The notes under the pieces are model-generated. The model was not told the DNA's origin, did no database searches, and was given only the letters and a program-made list of their open reading frames with translations. The translations under genes and the position numbers were made by a program. Of a stretch of DNA of 7,176 bases, positions 1 to 5,328 are shown piece by piece; the first letter of the stretch is position 1, and each line of letters begins with the position of its first letter. Source of the stretch: Campylobacteraceae bacterium (GTDB lineage: Bacteria > Campylobacterota > Campylobacteria > Campylobacterales > Sulfurovaceae); contig JALSHP010000004.1 in the NCBI GenBank assembly GCA_026982175.1, forward strand, positions 1 through 7,176, given 5' to 3'.

Positions 1-1
1 T

Positions 2-721
2 TGTTTTTCCATAGGAAATATTTGGACGATAATAATAGGTGTTCTTGTTGGTATTATTACCTTTTTCTTTCTACGTTTTGCTATACGTAGTTACAAAGCC
101 TTTCCCGATAAAGCAAAAGAGGCACTCAAAATCTTTGAAAAAGAGATAGAAGCATCATTAAAAAGTCAAATTAGCTTTGATGGAGATAATATACAAAGTT
201 TTACTGATGGAGATGAGAAATTTAATACTACTCCTCAAATATTTACATTTGTTGTCCTACAAACAAAAGTACCTTTTCCCCCTTATGAAAAAGCTGCTCC
301 TAAACAACCTATTGTAGCCACTAAGCAATTAGAGTTCTTAGTACTTTCTCGTGAATACTTTAGTATCTGTAAAAGTGTATCTACTTTTGACCTACTTAAT
401 CCAGCACTTGCTCCTGAAGTCAAAGAGTGTGCTAGAAAAAAAGCACTCATAGGAGAATGCCATGAACATTACTACTCTCAAATGAGAAATGTAGAATATG
501 ATGGAGCTGAAGAGTGTATTCGTATTCTTTATTATGATGAAAGAGATGATGTAAAATTTAAATGTAAGAAGCCTAATTCTGGAGCACCCATGAAAGCCCT
601 AAAAGAAAAACTTAGACTCACTGAACGTCAGCGACTCCGAAAAATTGATGAGCATGAAAAGTATGAAGAAATTTTAAATCGTAGAGAAAAAGATAGTAAT
701 AATGAGGTAGATAATAATTAG
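2..721 (+). CDS. Hypothetical membrane-anchored protein, 3' part (5' end outside window)
   Basis: The reading frame is open from the left edge to a TAG stop and gives 239 residues. An internal ATG at 482 starts only a 79-residue tail, but the frame upstream is uninterrupted and protein-like, so the gene begins beyond the window. Near the visible N-terminus there is one strongly hydrophobic segment (about residues 7-28, WTIIIGVLVGIITFFFLRFA) followed by a basic, then mixed polar domain. This suggests a single membrane anchor with a soluble domain, whose side of the membrane I cannot settle. The soluble part has several scattered cysteines (in SICKS, KECARK, IGECHEH, EECIR, FKCKK). The last 45 or so residues are highly charged and probably helical or coiled-coil (KLRLTERQRLRKIDEHEKYE). 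I do not recognise the family. It is followed by a 490-bp gene-free stretch with a hairpin, so it is probably not cotranscribed with the sox genes. Confidence 0.75.
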   Translation, partial: CFSIGNIWTIIIGVLVGIITFFFLRFAIRSYKAFPDKAKEALKIFEKEIEASLKSQISFDGDNIQSFTDGDEKFNTTPQIFTFVVLQTKVPFPPYEKAAPKQPIVATKQLEFLVLSREYFSICKSVSTFDLLNPALAPEVKECARKKALIGECHEHYYSQMRNVEYDGAEECIRILYYDERDDVKFKCKKPNSGAPMKALKEKLRLTERQRLRKIDEHEKYEEILNRREKDSNNEVDNN

Positions 722-743
722 TTTATAATTTAAAATTATAATT

Positions 744-778
744 TTAGGTTTTTTCGGATACTTTTACAAAAAACCTAA
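744..778 (+). terminator. Candidate AT-rich terminator after the left-hand gene
   Basis: TTAGGTTTTTT (744-754) pairs perfectly with AAAAAACCTAA (768-778) over 11 bp, with a 13-nt loop. It lies 23 bp after the stop codon. An A/T-only 9-bp inverted repeat (723-741) sits just before it. There is no clean T-run after the stem and only two G-C pairs, so it may be a weak or partial terminator. Confidence 0.45.
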
Positions 779-1022
779 TCTTATTTAAGGAATAAGAAGT
801 CTTTTAATATTTAACTTATAAATAGCTCGTATTAAAGAGATATTTTTTTCACTTTTAATGCTAAGCCCCCTATTCTATCACAGTTTCAAACAACCACTAA
901 AGTAATAATGTTTCATATATACACAAGTCCTAAAATTTCCAATTTTAATAAATTAATTTGTATATTTAGTTCTAATAAAATCAATTTTTTTTATTACTTA
1001 TAGAGTTTTGGGCTTTGAGGTC

Positions 1023-1043
1023 TAAGTAAATAATATTTACTTA
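1023..1043. promoter_or_regulatory. Palindrome upstream of the soxC promoter (distal operator candidate)
   Basis: TAAGTAAAT (1023-1031) is the exact reverse complement of ATTTACTTA (1035-1043), separated by 3 bp. The size and symmetry fit a dimeric regulator site, centred about 95 bp upstream of the -35 box. Its half-site AAGTAAAT resembles that of the palindrome at 1081-1096. In DNA this AT-rich some such repeats arise by chance. Confidence 0.35.
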
Positions 1044-1080
1044 TATAATAATATAATAATTTGCATAAAAATCAGGAAAT

Positions 1081-1096
1081 AAGATAAATTTATCTT
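1081..1096. promoter_or_regulatory. 16-bp perfect palindrome upstream of the soxC promoter (proximal operator candidate)
   Basis: AAGATAAA and TTTATCTT form an uninterrupted perfect palindrome ending 31 bp before the -35 box. That position suits an activator, or an upstream site of a repressor. The half-site AAGATAAAT matches AAGTAAAT of the 1023-1043 palindrome apart from one inserted A. Confidence 0.35.
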
Positions 1097-1127
1097 TATT
1101 ATTTATAAAAAATATAAATAATATAAC

Positions 1128-1156
1128 TTGACATTTAAAAAAGCTTGACCTATAAT
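1128..1156 (+). promoter_or_regulatory. Consensus sigma70 promoter for soxC
   Basis: A TTGACA -35 box (1128-1133) and a TATAAT -10 box (1151-1156) are separated by exactly 17 bp, matching the sigma70 consensus at all 12 positions. Transcription would start near 1162-1164, leaving a leader of about 48 nt before soxC. CTTGAC occurs twice here (1127-1132 and 1144-1149), 17 bp apart. Confidence 0.85.
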
Positions 1157-1169
1157 CTAAGCGTTCAGA

Positions 1170-1189
1170 GTATTTTCCATGTAAAATAC
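1170..1189 (+). promoter_or_regulatory. Leader hairpin before soxC
   Basis: GTATTTT (1170-1176) pairs perfectly with AAAATAC (1183-1189) around a 6-nt loop. It lies in the short predicted soxC leader, between the expected start site and the ribosome binding site at 1200. It could stabilise the mRNA 5' end or affect ribosome loading. With only two G-C pairs it is weak. Confidence 0.3.
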
Positions 1190-1199
1190 CAAAATCTTT

Positions 1200-1206
1200 A
1201 AGGAGG
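1200..1206 (+). promoter_or_regulatory. Strong Shine-Dalgarno site of soxC
   Basis: AAGGAGG lies 4 nt before the ATG at 1211. It decides the start in favour of 1211 over the in-frame ATG at 1268, which directly precedes the twin-arginine motif but has no good ribosome binding site. Confidence 0.85.
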
Positions 1207-1210
1207 ACAA

Positions 1211-2575
1211 ATGACTAAAATTACTAACGACTCACTCTCTTCAGAAGTTTCAACAACTGAAGAAGTTATGAGTAGAAGAAATTTTTTCAGAAAAGCTGCA
1301 ACTTATTCAGCATCTGCTGTAGTTGCTACATCTGTTTTAAATGCGTCAGGTGACCATGCACCAAGTGGGCATGATGGACACATTAAAGCCAACCCAGAGG
1401 ATGATTTAAACATCTTAGAAGAAAAGCCATGGAGTTTAGAGTTCGGTGCACCTGTAACAGCTGACCTTTATGGTATGCCTTCACCTTATGAGCATAATGT
1501 TACGAGAAGAACTACGCCTATTCTCTCTTCTGGAAATATGAGAGCTTCTATTGCGGTAACTCCTATTCAAGATGCTTGTGGGATTATTACCCCAAATGGT
1601 CTTTTCTTTAATAGACACCATGGTGGTACACCAACCATTGATCCTAATCAACATAGATTGATGATTCATGGTTTGGTTGAAAAACCAATTGTCCTTACAA
1701 TGGATGAATTAAAAAAATATCCAAATGTAAGTAGAGTTCACTTCCTAGAATGTCCTGCCAATGGTGGTCCAGAGTGGAGAGGTCCTCAATTTAACTCTAT
1801 TCAATTTGCCAAAGGATTTATGTCTTGTGCAGAGTGGACTGGTGTTTACATTAAAGATATTCTTAGAGACCTTGGCTTAAAGCCAGAAGCACAATGGATG
1901 TTAGCAGAAGGTATTGACAACTCACACATGGGTAGAACCATTCCTGTAGACAAAGTACTTGATGATGCAATGATTGTTTGGGGACAAAATGGTGAAGCTT
2001 TACGTCCTGAACAAGGATACCCAATTAGAATTGTTGTTCCAGGTTGGGAAGCAAACTTATGTGTTAAGTGGTTATGTAGATTAGAATTTGCATCTGAGCC
2101 ATTCTATGCAAAAGAAGAGACTTCTAAATATACGGCACTTAAAAACACAGGTAAAGCCATTCAACACTTCTATGCCAACGAAGTTAACTCTGTTATCACT
2201 TCACCATGTCCTGAAAAGCCATGGAAAGATTTGAAAAAAGGTGACATGGTAGAGATTGAAGGACTTGCATGGTCTGGAATGGGTACGATTACCGATGTTG
2301 ATATTTCACTTGATGGTGGAGACAACTGGGAGAAAGCTTCTCTTAAAGGTTTAGTACTTGAGAAAGCATGGACAAGATTCTCTTATATGTACAAATATGA
2401 GGGTAAACCTCTACTTCTTTCAACAAGAGCAACTGATGATGCAGGACATACTCAACCAACTGTTAAAGAAGAGAGAGCTGCCGTAGGTGTAGAGAGTGTC
2501 TACCATAGAAATGGTATCCACACATGGGAAGTATCAGCAAAAGGAGACGTAACGAATGTACAAATCTTATCTTAA
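1211..2575 (+). CDS. soxC: SoxC, molybdenum subunit of sulfane dehydrogenase SoxCD
   Basis: SoxC holds the Mo-pterin centre of the periplasmic sulfane dehydrogenase, which oxidises SoxY-bound sulfane sulfur and hands electrons to the cytochrome SoxD. The N-terminus carries a twin-arginine signal (SRRNFF, residues 21-26) followed by an Ala/Val/Ser-rich segment, as expected for a cofactor-loaded Tat substrate. A short His-rich linker follows (about 48-57). The sulfite-oxidase-type Mo domain spans about 115-300, with typical SoxC signatures RHHGG (135-139), FLECPANGG with the predicted Mo-ligand Cys181, and RPEQGYP/VVPGWE (265-280). The Mo-cofactor dimerisation domain covers about 325-440. The 454-residue length is near the family size, slightly long at the N-terminus. 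It is the first gene after a consensus promoter, and its last 20 bp overlap soxD. Cysteines at 284 and 289 fall in a segment (NLCVKWLCRLEF) where I recall non-cysteine residues; the effect is unknown. Confidence 0.95.
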   Translation: MTKITNDSLSSEVSTTEEVMSRRNFFRKAATYSASAVVATSVLNASGDHAPSGHDGHIKANPEDDLNILEEKPWSLEFGAPVTADLYGMPSPYEHNVTRRTTPILSSGNMRASIAVTPIQDACGIITPNGLFFNRHHGGTPTIDPNQHRLMIHGLVEKPIVLTMDELKKYPNVSRVHFLECPANGGPEWRGPQFNSIQFAKGFMSCAEWTGVYIKDILRDLGLKPEAQWMLAEGIDNSHMGRTIPVDKVLDDAMIVWGQNGEALRPEQGYPIRIVVPGWEANLCVKWLCRLEFASEPFYAKEETSKYTALKNTGKAIQHFYANEVNSVITSPCPEKPWKDLKKGDMVEIEGLAWSGMGTITDVDISLDGGDNWEKASLKGLVLEKAWTRFSYMYKYEGKPLLLSTRATDDAGHTQPTVKEERAAVGVESVYHRNGIHTWEVSAKGDVTNVQILS

Positions 2576-3857
2576 ACAAATTGTATCTACTTCAGTTGTT
2601 GCCTCAGTGGTTCTTTTAGGTACTGCTTGTAACGCATCAAATGATGAGCATAAAGAAGCTGCTAAAACAGCTTCAAAAGAAGTAAGTAAAAAAGTTGAAA
2701 CTGTTGCTAAAGCAGCAGGAAATGAAACAGCATCAGCACTTACTAAAAAATTTAACCCTGAGGGGCTAGGTCTTAATCCTGCAAAACCACAATTAAGTGA
2801 TAGCGTTAAAAACAAATATGACTTTAATGGTAAACATATTGTTGATGGTGGAGTTTACTACCCAATGGTTAATGCCAAAAGAGGTTCTTACGCTGTTAAT
2901 GAAAAAGCCCATACAGAGAAAATCCGATATGGTAAAGATGCTACTAAAAACGAGCAAATCGCTTGGGATATTGATATTATGGCTGATGGTCATGGTCTTC
3001 CTGAAGGCGAAGGTTCTGTTGAACTTGGTGATGAAACTTACGAAGAGAAATGTGTCTCTTGTCATGGTGACTTTGGTGCAGGAGATGGTCTTTACCCATC
3101 ATTTGCCAAAGGAAATGCCTATGAAGCACAAAAATCTTTAAGCAATCAACGTCTTCACGAAGGAGATGATGGTCCAATCAGAAACTTTGGTTCTTACTGG
3201 CCATATGCAAGTACTGCATGGTGGTACATTAAAACAGGTATGCCACACCAAGCACCAATGTCTTTAAGTAATGATGAAGTTTATGCACTTGTTGCGTACC
3301 TACTCTACATCAACGAGATTAAAGTTGACGGTAAAGTAGTAGATGATGAGTTTGTGCTTAACAGAGAGACATTCAAAAAGATTGTTATGCCTAACGTTGA
3401 TGGATTTGAACCAAACATCAATGGTCCAAAAGGTCAAGACAATGCCAGAGACTACTTTAACAATACAGCCAACTATGGAAATGGTTCAAGATGTATGAAA
3501 GATTGTATTGATGGTGAACCAAAAGTGCAAAGAATTAAAAATGTTATTGCTGACTTTACACCACCAATTAAAGAAGGAAAGTCTTTACCACCTAAAAAAG
3601 CAGATGCTAAAGCAGAACATCCTGGAAAAGCAACTTACGATAAATCTTGTGCAATGTGTCACACAACTGATGCCATGGGTGCACCAGCAGTAGGAGATAA
3701 AGCTGCTTGGGATGCTGTTCTCAAACAAGGTAAAGATACTGTATACAACAATGCCATTCATGGTAAAGGTGGAATGCCTCCTAAAGGTGGAGCGGCGTCA
3801 CTTTCAGATGAGCAAGTGAAACAAGTTGTAGACTACATGTTAGAAGAGAGTAAATAA
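2556..3857 (+). CDS. soxD: SoxD, diheme cytochrome c subunit of sulfane dehydrogenase
   Basis: SoxD accepts electrons from SoxC and passes them to the respiratory chain in the periplasm. Two c-type heme sites are visible: CVSCH (residues 166-170), with probable axial Met229 in TGMPHQAPMSLS, and CAMCH (365-369), with probable Met407 in GGMPP. The second domain resembles small c5/c553-type cytochromes. Between them, Cys313 and Cys317 (SRCMKDC) could form a disulfide. The N-terminus is a signal peptide ending in LLGTAC, a relaxed lipobox, so Cys25 may be lipidated. An Ala/Lys-rich helical linker (about 31-65) would then space the enzyme from the membrane. The ATG at 2556 overlaps the end of soxC and is preceded by AAGGAG (2541-2546) inside soxC, indicating tight translational coupling. 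The segment AWDIDIMADGHGLPEGEGS (137-155) is characteristic of SoxD. Confidence 0.93.
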   Translation: MYKSYLKQIVSTSVVASVVLLGTACNASNDEHKEAAKTASKEVSKKVETVAKAAGNETASALTKKFNPEGLGLNPAKPQLSDSVKNKYDFNGKHIVDGGVYYPMVNAKRGSYAVNEKAHTEKIRYGKDATKNEQIAWDIDIMADGHGLPEGEGSVELGDETYEEKCVSCHGDFGAGDGLYPSFAKGNAYEAQKSLSNQRLHEGDDGPIRNFGSYWPYASTAWWYIKTGMPHQAPMSLSNDEVYALVAYLLYINEIKVDGKVVDDEFVLNRETFKKIVMPNVDGFEPNINGPKGQDNARDYFNNTANYGNGSRCMKDCIDGEPKVQRIKNVIADFTPPIKEGKSLPPKKADAKAEHPGKATYDKSCAMCHTTDAMGAPAVGDKAAWDAVLKQGKDTVYNNAIHGKGGMPPKGGAASLSDEQVKQVVDYMLEESK

Positions 3858-3876
3858 GCTTTTAAAAAGCTTATTT
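3852..3876 (+). terminator. Candidate attenuator or terminator just after soxD
   Basis: AAATAAGCTTT (3852-3862) pairs with AAAGCTTATTT (3866-3876) over 11 bp with a 3-nt loop, and the right arm runs into a short T-rich stretch. The soxD stop codon lies inside the left arm. Being AT-rich, it may only partly stop transcription, which would lower soxYZ relative to soxCD or separate the two units. Confidence 0.45.
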
Positions 3877-3881
3877 TACAC

Positions 3882-3923
3882 AATCAATACACAAAGGAGC
3901 TTTATACTCCTACTATATTGATT
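3882..3923 (+). other. Two-tier inverted repeat in the soxD-soxY spacer
   Basis: AATCAATA (3882-3889) pairs with TATTGATT (3916-3923). Inside it AGGAG (3895-3899) pairs with CTCCT (3907-3911) around a 7-nt loop. The inner stem hides a Shine-Dalgarno-like AAAGGAG that serves no visible ORF. A further AATCAA/TTGATT stem (3939-3944 with 3950-3955) follows, ending in a T-run, so the AATCAA motif occurs in several orientations. The function is unknown; it may be an RNA processing or stability element, or a weak terminator. Confidence 0.35.
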
Positions 3924-3965
3924 AATACTTATATTTTTAATCAAATAAATTGATTTTTACAACAT

Positions 3966-3999
3966 TTATGACACAGTTTTTTATTAAACTGTCTCATAA
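3966..3999. promoter_or_regulatory. 34-bp imperfect inverted repeat upstream of soxY
   Basis: TTATGA-C-ACAGTTT (3966-3979) mirrors AAACTGT-C-TCATAA (3986-3999). This makes 13 paired positions interrupted by one C-C mismatch, with a 6-bp AT-rich centre. It ends 30 bp before the soxY start. It could be an operator for a dimeric regulator or an mRNA stem protecting soxYZ. It is the most symmetric element in the window. Confidence 0.45.
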
Positions 4000-4029
4000 C
4001 CAAATTAACCAAATGAAAAGGATTTCAAA

Positions 4030-4476
4030 ATGGAAAGAAGAAAATTTTTAGGTTTAAGTTTAGCTGCTGTTGCACTTGTACCAGCGAGTTTAAGTGCTAT
4101 TGACTTTAGAGAGACAAAACCAGATGCATGGACTGCTAAAACAGTTGATGATGCGATTAAAGCACTTTATGGTGACATTAAACCAGAAGAGAGTGGAATT
4201 AAATTAAATGTTCCAAAAATTGCTTCTAACGGTGGAGCTGTACCTGTTAAAGTTAAATCTGACATTGCAATGAAGTCATTGACCATTCTTCAAGATGCTA
4301 ACCCAGAAGCAGCAGTAGCTACTTATACACTTACTGAAGACAGCATTGTTGACCTTTCAGTAAAAATTAAAATGGGAAAATCAGGTTCAATCACTATTAT
4401 TGGTGAGGGGCAAGATGGTAAATTTTACAAAGCTAGTAAGAAATTAGAAGTTGCACTTGGTGGTTGTGAAGGTTAA
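4030..4476 (+). CDS. soxY: SoxY, sulfur-carrier subunit of SoxYZ
   Basis: SoxY carries thiosulfate-derived sulfur intermediates covalently on a cysteine near its C-terminus, on a flexible arm that visits the other Sox enzymes. The 148-residue protein starts with a Tat-type signal (ERRKFLG, then an Ala/Leu-rich core ending about LSA, residues 1-23). A mature immunoglobulin-like SoxY domain follows (about 30-140, including AIKALYGD and NGGAVPVKV). The protein ends in LGGCEG, with Cys146 as the carrier residue. The usual end is GGCGG, so the glutamate at 147 is a departure worth noting. The start is supported by AAGGA at 4018-4022, 7 nt upstream of the ATG. It lies 172 bp after soxD in a spacer rich in inverted repeats and 65 bp before soxZ, its obligate partner. 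Export with SoxZ, which has no signal peptide, is expected. Confidence 0.93.
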   Translation: MERRKFLGLSLAAVALVPASLSAIDFRETKPDAWTAKTVDDAIKALYGDIKPEESGIKLNVPKIASNGGAVPVKVKSDIAMKSLTILQDANPEAAVATYTLTEDSIVDLSVKIKMGKSGSITIIGEGQDGKFYKASKKLEVALGGCEG

Positions 4477-4487
4477 TCCCTCTCAAC

Positions 4488-4515
4488 TTGACAAAAAAGA
4501 TTTAAACAATTAAAT
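4488..4515 (+). promoter_or_regulatory. Possible internal promoter between soxY and soxZ
   Basis: A perfect TTGACA (4488-4493) is followed after 16 bp by TTAAAT (4510-4515), a 4/6 match to the -10 consensus. The context AACTTGACA also occurs at the soxC promoter. It could add soxZ transcript, but the -10 is weak and the match may be chance. Confidence 0.3.
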
Positions 4516-4541
4516 AAAACGTAACCAGAAAAGGAATTAAC

Positions 4542-4850
4542 ATGGCTAACATGAAAATTAAAGCAAAAATTAAAGGTGATGTACTTAAATGTAAAGTACA
4601 AGCAACACATGAGATGATGACTTACAATGCAGCTAAGAAAAAAGGTGTTGAAGCAAACTTTATTACGCATATGAGTGCAAAAGTTGGAGAAAAAACTGTT
4701 TTAGATGTATCTACAAGTCAATTCTTGTCTAAAAACCCTATTTTAAAATTCCAAGCAAAAGCTAATGGAATCAAAAAGGGTGACAAAATTGAAGTAACAT
4801 GGACAGACAAGTCTGGTAAAACAGTAACTGAGTCCAAAAAAGTTAAATAA
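4542..4850 (+). CDS. soxZ: SoxZ, partner subunit of the SoxYZ sulfur carrier
   Basis: SoxZ binds SoxY to form the periplasmic carrier complex. The 102-residue length fits the family, as does the pattern of a short all-beta protein with no signal peptide, which rides out with SoxY through the Tat system. Recognisable SoxZ features are KAKIKGDVLKCKVQATHEM near the start, FITHMSAKVGEK in the middle, NPILKFQAKA (residues about 65-74), and VTWTDKSGKTVTESKKV at the end, matching the family's F-x-W-x-D-x-x-G-x-x-x-T-E signature. AAGGA lies 6 nt before the ATG. One cysteine (Cys17) is present, although SoxZ usually has none that I recall. It is the last + strand gene, with its stop 16 bp from the stop of the convergent gene. 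Confidence 0.93.
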   Translation: MANMKIKAKIKGDVLKCKVQATHEMMTYNAAKKKGVEANFITHMSAKVGEKTVLDVSTSQFLSKNPILKFQAKANGIKKGDKIEVTWTDKSGKTVTESKKVK

Positions 4851-4870
4851 TTAAAACGTTAAATAATTAA
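4842..4870. repeat. 13-bp direct repeat across the soxZ stop codon
   Basis: GTTAAATAATTAA occurs at 4842-4854 and again at 4858-4870, with a period of 16 bp. The first copy contains the last two soxZ codons and its stop. The second contains the stop of the convergent gene. It looks like a small local duplication. Confidence 0.7.
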
Positions 4871-4877
4871 CTTTTAA
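4851..4877. terminator. Bidirectional AT-rich hairpin between convergent genes
   Basis: TTAAAA (4851-4856) and GTTAA (4858-4862) pair with TTAAC (4867-4871) and TTTTAA (4872-4877), leaving one C bulged and a 4-nt loop. The symmetric A/T outer arms would leave U-rich 3' ends in either direction, as expected between two convergent genes. It overlaps the stop codon of the - strand gene. Confidence 0.45.
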
Positions 4878-5307
4878 ACCAATGCAACACTTTTCGTTTA
4901 AGTGTTGCACTCTTTCGTCGAGCAAAATGTTCCGACATATCAAAATCTGATTTTTCTAAATTCTCTTTATACTCTTTAATAAACGCTTTATACTCCAACT
5001 CTTTAATTGCTGAAATTTCATATTCTACTTTATCATAGCTATCATCAATACGTTCACGACTTAACTCTTGTAAATTAATTGCACCATAACGCTCCTCTTC
5101 AGATAAGGTCATGTTCATTTCAAGATAAGCTCTCATAGTTGCTAAAGTAAACTCAATTTGAGCCAAAGAGCCACTATTTCCCTCTTTAATAACGGTTGCC
5201 AAAGCCTGACTATACCCCCAAGCCCCATCAAGCTTTAAATCACTATTAAATGCTACTTTTACTAACTCTTGCAGATTATTCTCTACCTCTATCTCTTTAA
5301 ATTGCAT
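4867..5307 (-). CDS. Small hypothetical protein downstream of the MOSC gene
   Basis: I do not recognise this 146-residue protein. It has no signal peptide or membrane segment, so it is probably cytoplasmic, and it contains no cysteine. It appears mostly helical: an acidic N-terminal half (LQELVKVAFNSDLKLDGAW, then LAQIEFTLATMRAYLEM) and a long charged helix at about 75-120 (ELSRERIDDSYDKVEYEIS). The C-terminus is strikingly basic (ARRKSATLKRKVLHWFKS). It starts 21 bp after the MOSC gene and is read as the last gene of a three-gene - strand operon. The start at 5307 has only a weak AAGAG-like site upstream. Its last codons contain the hairpin that may terminate the sox transcript, so those residues may be constrained by RNA structure. 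Confidence 0.75.
   Translation of the reverse strand: MQFKEIEVENNLQELVKVAFNSDLKLDGAWGYSQALATVIKEGNSGSLAQIEFTLATMRAYLEMNMTLSEEERYGAINLQELSRERIDDSYDKVEYEISAIKELEYKAFIKEYKENLEKSDFDMSEHFARRKSATLKRKVLHWFKS
4883..4909 (+). terminator. Stable hairpin, probable sox transcript terminator inside the 3' end of the opposing gene
   Basis: TGCAACACTT (4883-4892) pairs perfectly with AAGTGTTGCA (4900-4909) around a 7-nt loop, and CTCTTTC follows on the + strand. With four G-C pairs it is among the strongest stems in the window. It lies within the last codons of the - strand gene, an arrangement seen for tightly packed convergent genes. The T-rich tail is short and interrupted. Confidence 0.5.
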
Positions 5308-5328
5308 CCCAACTCTTTTTTAAAAGCA

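Larger units (their letters stand above)
722..1210. other. Gene-free AT-rich region upstream of soxC
   Basis: This 489-bp stretch holds no credible gene. The longest ATG-started frame I examined is 31 codons (908-1003), without a ribosome binding site. The region contains an AT-only palindrome (723-741), a hairpin that may end the upstream gene (744-778), two palindromes at 1023-1043 and 1081-1096, a consensus promoter, and the soxC leader. Between about 780 and 1020 I see only AT-rich sequence with short homopolymer runs and no clear structure. Confidence 0.7.

Noticed and set aside
908..1003. 31-codon + strand ORF in the soxC upstream region
   Set aside because: No ribosome binding site and a composition that simply mirrors the AT-rich DNA (Ile, Asn, Phe, Lys, Tyr).
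863..1015. AAGCCC (863-868) and GGGCTT (1010-1015) as a long-range stem
   Set aside because: Only 6 bp over a distance of about 140 nt, which is easily chance.
1481..1669. - strand ORF of 62 codons inside soxC
   Set aside because: It lies wholly antisense to a well-supported gene and has no recognisable features.
2567..3177. Overlapping antisense and alternate-frame ORFs (66-114 codons) inside soxD
   Set aside because: The soxD frame has two heme motifs and a clear family match. The others are low-complexity frame shadows rich in Met, Leu, His or Phe.
3508..3693. 61-codon + strand ORF inside soxD
   Set aside because: Frame-shifted shadow of the second cytochrome domain with no ribosome binding site.
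4473..4670. - strand ORF of 65 codons across the soxY-soxZ junction
   Set aside because: Cys/Phe-rich antisense reading of soxZ with no supporting motif.
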